Source: Candidatus Omnitrophota bacterium (GTDB taxonomy: Bacteria; Omnitrophota; Omnitrophia; Omnitrophales; Aquincolibacteriaceae). From it: a DNA stretch of 6,510 bases. The stretch lies in the NCBI GenBank assembly GCA_023246985.1, contig JAHFHJ010000086.1:1-6510 (forward strand). The letters are read 5' to 3'. Under the pieces are notes generated by a model. The model was given only the letters and a program-made list of their open reading frames with translations. It ran no database searches and had not been told where the DNA came from. The position numbers and the translations under genes are program-made. This document shows positions 1 to 6,204 of this stretch, one piece after another. Each line of letters begins with the position of its first letter. Positions within the stretch are counted from its first letter, which is position 1.

Positions 1-150
1 GTCCGCCGCGCGCCGTATTTCCTCCACGTGGATCGGCGCCAGGCCAAGGGCCGTGATCTGATCCACGGCCTCATGCTCGGAATGGGCGAAAACTTCTCCG
101 GCAACGATCTCGCCAGGACCCCGTTTTGCTTTATAACGATAGACCGCCAT
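1..150 (-). CDS. gspF: GspF/PilC-type inner-membrane platform protein, N-terminal part only
   Basis: Only the first 50 codons are in the window; the gene runs off the left edge. The start MAVYRYKAKRGPGEIVAGEV followed by a segment ending GLAPIHVEE matches the usual N-terminus of GspF/PilC proteins (short basic start with a Y-K-A motif, a G-x-I/V-x-G-x-V turn, then a helix ending G-L-x-P). The start is the ATG at 148-150, preceded on the minus strand by AAGAAAGGA about five bases upstream, a good ribosome binding site. GspF family members are polytopic inner-membrane proteins that couple the GspE ATPase to pseudopilus assembly in type II secretion; PilC does the same for type IV pili. The gene lies 64 bp behind gspE in the same orientation, the standard E-F order, which supports the call. 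The membrane segments lie outside the window, so type II secretion and type IV pilus roles cannot be separated. Confidence 0.85.
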   Translation of the reverse strand, partial: MAVYRYKAKRGPGEIVAGEVFAHSEHEAVDQITALGLAPIHVEEIRRAAD

Positions 151-214
151 AACAATCCTTTCTTAAAAAAGATCCCTTGTGGCCGATCCGCCTCGGCTCT
201 TCTCCGGGCTATTT

Positions 215-1921
215 TTATTGGATCACTCGAAGCACTTCTTCCGGCGTCGTCACGCCCGTCAGAATCTTCTCCCAGCCGGCCTGTTTCAGCGTCCGCATCC
301 CCAGCGCGACCGCTTGTTTTTTAATCACATCCGAAGGTGTTTTCTGGACGATCATTTTTTTTATTTCTTCGCGGGGCAGCAATATCTCGTAGATTCCACT
401 GCGACCGAAATAGCCGGTTTGATTACAGATCTTACAGCCTTTTCCGCGATAAATCTTTACGCCGGAAGATTCCGGAAGGATGAGAGAAGCATCCGCGGCC
501 AAAAACTCACTGGCCACAATGTCACTGCGAAGATCGAACCCCTCTTTGCAATGGGAACAGATCACCCGCACAAGACGCTGAGCGATAAAAGCCTCGACGG
601 AAGAGGCGATCAAATAGGGTTCCACCCCGATATCAATAAGCCGGGTCACGGCACTCGCGGCGTCATTGGTGTGCAAGGTGGAAAAAACGAGGTGCCCCGT
701 CAACGCTGTCTGGATCGCTATTTCCGCGGTTTCAAAGTCCCGGATCTCACCGACCATCATCACGTCAGGATCGTGCCGAAGCATGCTGCGCAGCGTCACG
801 GCAAAGGTCAAACCGATCTTTACGTTCACTTGGGTCTGCGCGGCGCCTTTGAGCTCATATTCTATGGGGTCTTCGATCGTCAAGATCTTTCGTGAACGCG
901 TATTCAGTTTACTGAGAGCGGTATACAACGTTGTTGTCTTGCCGCTGCCGGTCGGCCCGGTCACCAAAAGGATCCCGTGCGGTTTTTTAAGCAACTGCAG
1001 GATCGTTTCCTGATCCTGCGCGGACATCCCCAGTTGAGCGATGTCAAAAAGCATCGTCGTCGGGAGAATCCGCAGGACGATGTTCTCTCCGTAAATAGTC
1101 GGGATCACCGACGTCCGCAGATCATACTCCTTGTTTCCGATCCGGGTCTTGGCTCGCCCGTCCTGCGGAAGCCGGCGCTCAATGATGTCCAGACCGGACA
1201 TGATCTTGATGCGAGAGATAATGGCGGGGTAAAGATATTTAATGTCATTGGAGACCGGAACGTCGTATAAGATTCCGTCGATCCGGTAACGAAGGGTTAA
1301 TTCATCCCGATAGATCTCAACATGGATATCCGTCGCGCGGCTTTGGATCGCTTCGTGAAGGATCTGATTCACCAGCCGGATGACCGAGGCGTCTTCCGAC
1401 ATTTTTTCAATATCTTCGATCTTGTCCTTATCCGCCGGTACGGAGAAACCCGGGGCCGCCGATTCCTGGGCAAGTATTTTTTCAATGGTCTCGGCCCCGA
1501 CCCCGTAATATTTTTTCAAGGCGTCGTTGATATCCTGGGAGGTCGCCAAAATCTTTTCGACCCGGAACCCCAGATGGGTTTCCAGATCTTCGATCGGCCA
1601 TACGTCAAACGGATCCGAAACGGCGATCGTCAGAACGTTCGCGACAAGACTGACCGGCATGACTTTGTAATGCCAGACAAGCTTCGCCGGGATCTTCTGG
1701 ATCAGGCCGGGCTCGATCGGTATATCCTTTAATTCAACAAACGCAATGCCTTGCTGCTGGGCGAGGACCTGCAACAGCTTTCTTTCGCTGATCAGCCCCA
1801 TGGCCCGCAGAACCTGGCCCAACGGCTTTTGAGTCGTTTGCTGCTCCGCCAGGGCGCGTTCAAGCTCCTGGGGCGTAATGAGGTGCTGTTCGATTAAGAT
1901 ATCACCCAGTCGTAACGACAT
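215..1921 (-). CDS. gspE: Type II secretion / type IV pilus assembly ATPase (GspE/PilB family)
   Basis: A complete 568-residue hexameric secretion ATPase, of normal family length, expected at the cytoplasmic face of the inner membrane, where it powers pseudopilus or pilus assembly. Residues 3-56 hold two tandem motifs of the MshEN/T2SSE-N type (LRLGDILIEQHLIT, then PLGQVLRAMGLIS). The catalytic part shows RYRIDG at 211-216, Walker A GPTGSGKTT at 322-330, the Asp box around TIEDPIEYE (348-356), Walker B with VGEIRD (390-395) and the His box TGHLVFSTLHTND (408-420). A zinc-binding tetracysteine follows (C455xxC458 and C496xxC499), then GYFGRSGIYEIL, typical of GspE/PilB and not of the retraction ATPase PilT. 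The ATG at 1919-1921 has a GGCGGGGA sequence about eleven bases upstream. The gene begins 34 bp after atpD and is followed by gspF. The symbol is by family; PilB is the alternative. Confidence 0.93.
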   Translation of the reverse strand: MSLRLGDILIEQHLITPQELERALAEQQTTQKPLGQVLRAMGLISERKLLQVLAQQQGIAFVELKDIPIEPGLIQKIPAKLVWHYKVMPVSLVANVLTIAVSDPFDVWPIEDLETHLGFRVEKILATSQDINDALKKYYGVGAETIEKILAQESAAPGFSVPADKDKIEDIEKMSEDASVIRLVNQILHEAIQSRATDIHVEIYRDELTLRYRIDGILYDVPVSNDIKYLYPAIISRIKIMSGLDIIERRLPQDGRAKTRIGNKEYDLRTSVIPTIYGENIVLRILPTTMLFDIAQLGMSAQDQETILQLLKKPHGILLVTGPTGSGKTTTLYTALSKLNTRSRKILTIEDPIEYELKGAAQTQVNVKIGLTFAVTLRSMLRHDPDVMMVGEIRDFETAEIAIQTALTGHLVFSTLHTNDAASAVTRLIDIGVEPYLIASSVEAFIAQRLVRVICSHCKEGFDLRSDIVASEFLAADASLILPESSGVKIYRGKGCKICNQTGYFGRSGIYEILLPREEIKKMIVQKTPSDVIKKQAVALGMRTLKQAGWEKILTGVTTPEEVLRVIQ

Positions 1922-1955
1922 CGTTTGAGTATTCCCCGCCTTGTTGTCCTGCCGG

Positions 1956-3383
1956 TTATTTTTGTATCGGGCCGATCTTTCCGATCATATAAAATCGTTC
2001 CGCCGGCACGGTATCCAACCGTCCGGCAATGATCTTTTCGCAACCGATCAGCGTTTCTTTTATCGGAACATATTCACCTTTTCTTCCGGAATAAATATCC
2101 GCGGTAAAAAAAGGCTGGGTTAAAAAATTTTGGAGCCGCCGCGCGCGTTCATACAGGATCCGGTCGCTCTGAGACAATTCTTCGGTGCCGATCACCATCA
2201 CGACGCGCTTCAGTTCCTCCTGCTTCGCAAAAAGCTTCTGGACTTCCTGGGCCACCGCGAAATGATGTTTCCCCACCACCGCCGGATCAAGATTGCTGCA
2301 CGAGGACAGTAAGGGATCGACCGCGGGATACAGCCCCATCTGGACCCGTTCGCGGGAAAGCACGATCAGAGAATCCAGGTAACTGAAAAGGGTCACGACC
2401 GCCGGATCGGTCAAGTCATCGGCCGGGACATAAACCGTCTCCAACGCCGTGATGGAACCCCCCGCGTCCGGGCCGCTGATGCGTTCATGGAATTCGCCGA
2501 CCTCGGAGGCCAGCGTCGGTTGATATCCGCTTTCCGAAGGGGTCCTCCCCAAAAGCGTCGAGATCTCGGCTCCTGCTTGTAAAAAACGGAAGACATTGTC
2601 GATAAAAAAAAGAACGTCCTTTCCCTGTTGTTGCAGGTGCCTGGCTAAAGCCGCGCCGGTAAAGGCGATCTCAAAACGGGCTCCAGGCGACTCATCCATC
2701 TGTCCAAAGGCCAGCATCACCTTGTCCAAAAGTTTCTGTTTGATAAACTCGAAATAAAGTTCGTTGCCTTCCCGGATTCTCTCCCCCGCGCCGGTAAAAA
2801 CGCAGGCGCTGGATTGATACTCAATGACATTATGCATCAATTCAAGCATCAAAATGCTTTTGCCCAACGCGGCTCCCCCAAGAATCCCGTTTTTGCTGCC
2901 TTTCACGACGGGAAAAAGAAGGTCGATGATCTTGATGCCGGTCTCCAGAACGGCCCCCTCCGTTGCCCCGACCCGGTCAGGATTGATCCTCATGGACCGT
3001 CCCGGCTGACGGATCGGCACTGTTGCAGAAGCCGTAATAGGACCTTTTTGATCGATCGGCTGGCCCACCACGTTAATGATCCGGCCGAATAGTTCGTCTC
3101 CCACCGGGATCATAACGGCGCTCCCGCGAATAAATGCCGGAGTCTGATAAGGCAGATTAAGCGTTGAACCGAGCGCAATGCAACGGACGACATGATCCGC
3201 CAGGTGCTCCGCCACCTCCAGAATAACCGTCCGGCCGTCTTCGGCGCGGGTCTCCAGGACCCCGTAAACATCAGGGCCTTCTTCCCCCTCCGGGAATTGC
3301 ACGTCGACGATTGAACCCTGCACCGTAATAACGCGTCCGGCCGGCCGTTGCTCCGCGGGTCGATTCTCCCTATCGTCTTTCAA
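1956..3383 (-). CDS. atpD: F-type ATP synthase subunit beta, divergent catalytic subunit
   Basis: A 475-residue beta subunit, of near-normal length. It opens with a short charged extension and then the beta-barrel (GRVITVQGSIVDVQFP). The nucleotide-binding domain has P-loop GGAALGKS at 169-176, where the family usually has GGAGVGKT. Catalytic Glu201 (GAGERIREGNELY), Walker B Asp262 with Arg266 (FIDNVFRF), VYVPADDLTDP (317-327) and Tyr352 in LYPAVDP are kept. The usual DSTSR after PAVDPL reads LSSCS (359-363), and the DELSEED loop reads EELSQSD (401-407). The start is TTG at 3381-3383 with AAGGGGG five bases upstream; there is no in-frame ATG until residue 91, inside the fold. The first 14 bases overlap the end of atpG, suggesting translational coupling. 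It should hydrolyse or make ATP at the alpha/beta interfaces. No atpC follows; gspE does. Confidence 0.93.
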   Translation of the reverse strand: MKDDRENRPAEQRPAGRVITVQGSIVDVQFPEGEEGPDVYGVLETRAEDGRTVILEVAEHLADHVVRCIALGSTLNLPYQTPAFIRGSAVMIPVGDELFGRIINVVGQPIDQKGPITASATVPIRQPGRSMRINPDRVGATEGAVLETGIKIIDLLFPVVKGSKNGILGGAALGKSILMLELMHNVIEYQSSACVFTGAGERIREGNELYFEFIKQKLLDKVMLAFGQMDESPGARFEIAFTGAALARHLQQQGKDVLFFIDNVFRFLQAGAEISTLLGRTPSESGYQPTLASEVGEFHERISGPDAGGSITALETVYVPADDLTDPAVVTLFSYLDSLIVLSRERVQMGLYPAVDPLLSSCSNLDPAVVGKHHFAVAQEVQKLFAKQEELKRVVMVIGTEELSQSDRILYERARRLQNFLTQPFFTADIYSGRKGEYVPIKETLIGCEKIIAGRLDTVPAERFYMIGKIGPIQK

Positions 3384-4266
3384 TCATGCCCCCTTGGGTG
3401 GTGTGAATCGCGGTCCGCAATCCGGCTTGAAACATCTGTGAAGAAAAGACCTCGCGCATGTTGCGGTCCACCTGCTCGTGACGCATGCGCAAATACTGGT
3501 AGTGAAGCTGTTTCTTCTGTTCCTGCAAATGCTGATAACTTTGCTCTAAATGGATCGTCCGCGCCGCAAACTCCGAAAGTTTGCTGCCTTCAAAAGTAAC
3601 AAAAAATACGTGCGTCATCCATGTCTCGACAAGATATTCGATGATCCCATCCTCGGGCGATTCCATGATGGCCCTTCCGGCAGCCTCCTGAGGGCTGAAG
3701 GAACGGGAGAACCCTTCATGGCACGGCAATATCGAAAGGACCTCCGGGATCTGTTGGGTGAAAGAAACGGGTTTCGGATAGACCATGACCAGACGGGAAA
3801 AGGGCTCCCGCCAAGTTTCTTTCATGACAAAATCCTTGAGCCGCAGGGCATCCTCATACCGTTGCTCGCTCGTGATCCCGGGGAATTCCGTAAAAGTCAT
3901 CCCGAGACCCCGCAGATATCCCGCCCCGTACCTCCCGACCACGATAAGCTTCGCCTGATGCGCTCCGGGAATGCTCAACGCCTTTTCAACAACCTGGACA
4001 TTCAACCCTCCCATAAACCCTTCGTCCGAACTGATGATGATGATCCCCAAAATCCCGTTTTGCGCTCTGACAAGCGGATGCGAAACAGAACTAAAATCGA
4101 TCATTTGAAAAAACGTTTCGAGTTCCGTTAAAAAGTTCGTAAAACGTTTTTGTTTTTTTTCCAGGGAACGGTATTCCATGCTCGCGATGCTTTTCAGGAC
4201 CCCCAGTAAATCCGTTAGTTCGGCGGCGGCAGCCAGGTCTTTTTTTGAGTTGATCAAAGTTTTCAT
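3370..4266 (-). CDS. atpG: F-type ATP synthase subunit gamma, highly divergent
   Basis: A 298-residue protein recognised as gamma, the central rotor shaft of F1, mainly by position between atpA and atpD, by length, and by SSDEGFMGGLN (79-89), the counterpart of the conserved STDRGLCGGLN. LSEFAARTIHLEQ (230-242) matches the start of the C-terminal helix (usually SEQAARMVAMKAA). Much else is divergent: the N-terminal helix carries LLGVLKSIASMEYRSLEKKQ instead of the usual KITKAMEMVAASK block, and the C-terminal helix lacks the NGG and ARQAxIT signatures. After VFSSQ, where gamma normally ends near its SGA motif, about twenty more residues follow, ending GGMIERR. The ATG at 4264-4266 has a G-rich AAGGGGGGA about eleven bases upstream, a rather distant site. 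The gene starts 36 bp after atpA and its last codons overlap the atpD start. Confidence 0.82.
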   Translation of the reverse strand: MKTLINSKKDLAAAAELTDLLGVLKSIASMEYRSLEKKQKRFTNFLTELETFFQMIDFSSVSHPLVRAQNGILGIIIISSDEGFMGGLNVQVVEKALSIPGAHQAKLIVVGRYGAGYLRGLGMTFTEFPGITSEQRYEDALRLKDFVMKETWREPFSRLVMVYPKPVSFTQQIPEVLSILPCHEGFSRSFSPQEAAGRAIMESPEDGIIEYLVETWMTHVFFVTFEGSKLSEFAARTIHLEQSYQHLQEQKKQLHYQYLRMRHEQVDRNMREVFSSQMFQAGLRTAIHTTQGGMIERR

Positions 4267-4302
4267 AGAATCAACCGTCCCCCCTTGCGCAGCGGCCCCG
4301 GC

Positions 4303-5811
4303 TCATTCCTCACCGGAGGCGTCCTTTCCGCGTTTAAAATATTCCAGAAAACAGCGGTCCAGTCCCCGGGTGATCCCGGGGGTCAGCCGCTGTTCTTTTT
4401 TTAGCTCCTCAAGAACCGGGGAACAATGCCTCGCCGCGAAAGAAAAAATGTTCTCCTTAAAATCTTCCACCTGCGCGGGGAGGAACCCCTCAAGAACCTT
4501 GCGCCGCAGGGCGTACAAAAGAAGGATCTCCGCTTCGCCGGAGAGAGGACGCGTCTTTTCCTGGATGAAAAAATTCCGCGCGATTTCCCCTTGTTTTAAT
4601 TTGGCCCGGATCTCGTCAGACACATTAAACTTGAAACGGATCAGTTTCAAAAGTTCGCTGTGCTGGAAATATTCCAGCCGCAGCATGGCGCTCAGCTCTT
4701 TCATGGCCGGCGACTGGACCTTGTTCCCGATACGCGAAACCGACAATCCCAGGTCGATGGCCGGTTTAAATCCTTCCGCGAACAAGGCATTGCTTAAATA
4801 GATCTGTCCGTCGGTCATCGATATCAAGCTTGCGGGAATAAACGCCGTAAAATCACCTTGAAGCGTTTCCGCGATCGGAAGAAAGGTCATGGATCCGCCT
4901 CCCGCCGCCGGCGTAAGATTGGCGGCGCGTTCCATCAGCTGCGAATGAATATAAAAAATGTCCCCGGGATAAGCTTCCCGTCCCGGCGGCCTCCCCATCA
5001 AAAGAGAAAGCTCTCGATACGCCCAGGCATGTTTGGTGAGATCATCAAAGACCACGAGAACATCCCGGCCGCGATACATAAAATATTCTCCCAAAGCCGC
5101 CGCGGAATACGGCGCGAGATATTGCTCCCCCGCGCTGGCGGACGCGCTGGCGGACACAAGGATCGTATACTCCAGGGCCCCCGACTGCTTAAGCGTTTTA
5201 ACAACCTTCACGAGCGAGGACTCGCTTTTCCCGATGCAACAGTAAACGCAGACAAGACCTTTTTCCTTTTGATGGATCATGGCATCCAGGGCAATCGAGG
5301 TTTTACCGGTCATCCGGTCCCCGAGGATCAACTGCCGCTGGCCCAAGCCCAGGGGGATCGTCGCGTCAATGCTTAAAATGCCGGTTTCTAATGGTTTGCT
5401 GATCGGCCGGCGGTCCAAAACTCCGGGCGCGAATCGAAAGACAGGAACGTCCGTCAGCCGCGACGGGAGATCTTCTCCGGACACCCGCCGTTCACGATCT
5501 CCTTTGACCGGTCCCTTCCCATCCATGGGCTCCGCCAACGCGTTCACAACGCGGCCTAAAAACCCTTCGCCCGCCGGAACCTGGAAAGACCGCATGTCAC
5601 TGGAGACTTTGATACCCACCCTCACTTCCCCGGGCTTGGCCAGGATCAGGACGCGCGCTTCTCCCCGCACAAAATCCAGCACCAGTCCCTTGGCATCCTC
5701 CCCGATCTCTAAAAGCTGACCGGACATGCAGCGTGACAAACCGCTCACCCACGCGATATTCTGGCGCACTTCGTTGATGACGCCGATTTCACGAAGCCGG
5801 ACTGTCTGCAT
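4303..5811 (-). CDS. atpA: F-type ATP synthase subunit alpha, N-terminally short
   Basis: A 502-residue alpha subunit, the non-catalytic partner of beta in the F1 hexamer. Motifs in order: beta-barrel with GLSRCMSGQLLEI (24-36), FLGRVVNALAEPMDGKGP (84-101), P-loop GDRMTGKT (164-171; the usual Gln is Met167), ALEYT, QYLAPYSAAALGEYF, Walker B VVFDDLTK (253-260), GRPPGREAYPGDIFYIHS (273-290), TDGQIYL and the arginine finger Arg360 in GLSVSR. The barrel begins at residue 10, so roughly 19 residues of the usual N-terminal delta-binding helix are missing. About 14 extra residues lie between DGKGP and APGV (about 102-127), so total length stays normal. The ATG at 5809-5811 has AAGAGGA eight bases upstream and an in-frame TGA seven codons upstream, so no in-frame extension is possible. 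Residues 220-227 (SASASASA) are encoded by a perfect 12-bp duplication. Confidence 0.95.
   Translation of the reverse strand: MQTVRLREIGVINEVRQNIAWVSGLSRCMSGQLLEIGEDAKGLVLDFVRGEARVLILAKPGEVRVGIKVSSDMRSFQVPAGEGFLGRVVNALAEPMDGKGPVKGDRERRVSGEDLPSRLTDVPVFRFAPGVLDRRPISKPLETGILSIDATIPLGLGQRQLILGDRMTGKTSIALDAMIHQKEKGLVCVYCCIGKSESSLVKVVKTLKQSGALEYTILVSASASASAGEQYLAPYSAAALGEYFMYRGRDVLVVFDDLTKHAWAYRELSLLMGRPPGREAYPGDIFYIHSQLMERAANLTPAAGGGSMTFLPIAETLQGDFTAFIPASLISMTDGQIYLSNALFAEGFKPAIDLGLSVSRIGNKVQSPAMKELSAMLRLEYFQHSELLKLIRFKFNVSDEIRAKLKQGEIARNFFIQEKTRPLSGEAEILLLYALRRKVLEGFLPAQVEDFKENIFSFAARHCSPVLEELKKEQRLTPGITRGLDRCFLEYFKRGKDASGEE
5132..5155 (-). repeat. Perfect 12-bp tandem duplication inside atpA
   Basis: The 12-mer GCGCTGGCGGAC (plus strand) occurs twice head to tail, at 5132-5143 and 5144-5155. 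On the coding strand it gives alternating Ser-Ala codons (SASASASA). Against the E. coli alpha sequence (TIVVVATASESAALQYLAP) the protein length here is unchanged, so the repeat replaces residues rather than inserting them. Confidence 0.8.
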
Positions 5812-5867
5812 CCAGGAGATCCTCTTGAGTCAAAGTGGATAATTCGTTTCCGGGTACGAAAACAAGG

Positions 5868-5896
5868 AAAAAGCATGCGGGACCGTAAGCGTCCCG
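5868..5896 (-). terminator. GC-rich hairpin with short T-run in the atpA leader (possible terminator or attenuator)
   Basis: CGGGAC at 5878-5883 and GTCCCG at 5891-5896 form a perfect 6-bp stem with a 7-base loop. Read on the minus strand, the stem is followed after five bases by five T residues (5872-5868). It lies 57 bp upstream of the atpA start, inside the region that a delta-to-alpha transcript would cross. It could terminate transcripts from upstream, act as an attenuator, or be a processing site. The T-run is short and displaced from the stem, so this is tentative. Confidence 0.35.
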
Positions 5897-5981
5897 TGTT
5901 GCCTTACCGAGTTTACGTTCCGTCCTTTTCAGTCTTTTTTCCGCTCACTCGAATAAAAACCAATGTCATAGATTGTGATTT

Positions 5982-6089
5982 TGTCATTCCGGCCGGCCGA
6001 AGGGAGAGCCGACATCCAGAACCTTCGGATTCCCGTTTTCAGCCAAAGGACTGATCCGTCCTCCGGCGGAAAAACGCGCGGGAATGACA
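5982..6089. repeat. Degenerate MITE-like intergenic repeat with 9-bp terminal inverted repeats
   Basis: TGTCATTCC (5982-5990) and its exact reverse complement GGAATGACA (6081-6089) bound a 108-bp GC-rich segment. Inside are a 7-bp inverted repeat, CCGAAGG (5997-6003) with CCTTCGG (6022-6028), and several shorter self-complementary pieces. From memory, ends of the form TGTCATTCCCGC with internal GGGAATCC and TCTGGAT (here seen on the minus strand) are typical of a common class of small non-coding repeats scattered between genes in many bacterial genomes. The copy looks degraded because the GC-rich bases next to the two ends no longer pair well. No coding potential is seen. Confidence 0.5.
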
Positions 6090-6097
6090 GCCTTTGA

Positions 6098-6204
6098 AAA
6101 ATTGATAAGGATTGGGACTACCCCCAACTTTGAATTTTTTTACATCAATGGTAGTTGGGGTTGCCCCAATTTCAACTTCGTTAAAATTGATAGGTATTGG
6201 GACT
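6098..6204. repeat. Pair of near-identical 22-bp direct repeats flanking a hairpin-rich segment
   Basis: The 22-mer at 6098-6119 (AAAATTGATA, then AGGATTGGGACT) recurs at 6183-6204 with two differences (GGT in place of AGG in the middle), starting 85 bp apart. A weaker relative (ATCAATGGTAGTTGGGGT) lies between them at about 6144-6161, so the segment reads as roughly three units spaced 41-44 bp. The DNA is AT-richer than the flanking genes and lies just after the atpH stop codon. Confidence 0.6.
6122..6169. repeat. Alternative hairpins CCCCAACT/AGTTGGGG and TTGGGG/CCCCAA
   Basis: CCCCAACT (6122-6129) is the exact reverse complement of AGTTGGGG (6153-6160), giving an 8-bp stem with a 23-base AT-rich loop. 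The same G-run can instead pair locally: TTGGGG (6155-6160) with CCCCAA (6164-6169) across a 3-base loop. The two folds exclude each other. No function is known to me. Confidence 0.55.

Noticed and set aside
151..214. Possible terminator between gspE and gspF
   Set aside because: Only a 5-bp GCCGA/TCGGC pairing is seen, with no T-run after it on the minus strand. gspF has its own good ribosome binding site, so read-through is more likely.
179..895. Long open frame of 238 codons on the plus strand
   Set aside because: It is antisense to gspE, whose motifs are unmistakable. Its own translation is rich in His and Arg, without recognisable domains, as expected of a shadow frame.
3550..4131. Plus-strand open frame of 193 codons opposite atpG
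   Set aside because: It lies wholly within atpG on the other strand, has no recognisable motif, and no ribosome binding site stood out.
4178..4801. Plus-strand open frame of 207 codons across the atpA-atpG junction
   Set aside because: It is antisense to two conserved genes and its Ser/Arg-rich translation is typical of a shadow frame.
5132..5155. The 12-bp duplication in atpA as a recent in-frame insertion
   Set aside because: The alpha protein has the same length as E. coli alpha across this stretch, so no residues were added.
1956..5811. The atp genes as a decaying pseudogene cluster
   Set aside because: All three frames are open over full family length, ribosome binding sites are present, and key catalytic residues (beta Lys175, Glu201, Asp262, Arg266; alpha Arg360) are kept.
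5870..5945. Possible c-di-GMP-I (GEMM) riboswitch in the atpA leader, suggested by GGCAAC and GGGACGC on the minus strand
   Set aside because: The conserved AAAGCC following GACGC, the P1b hairpin and the tetraloop-receptor parts are absent; only short matches remain.
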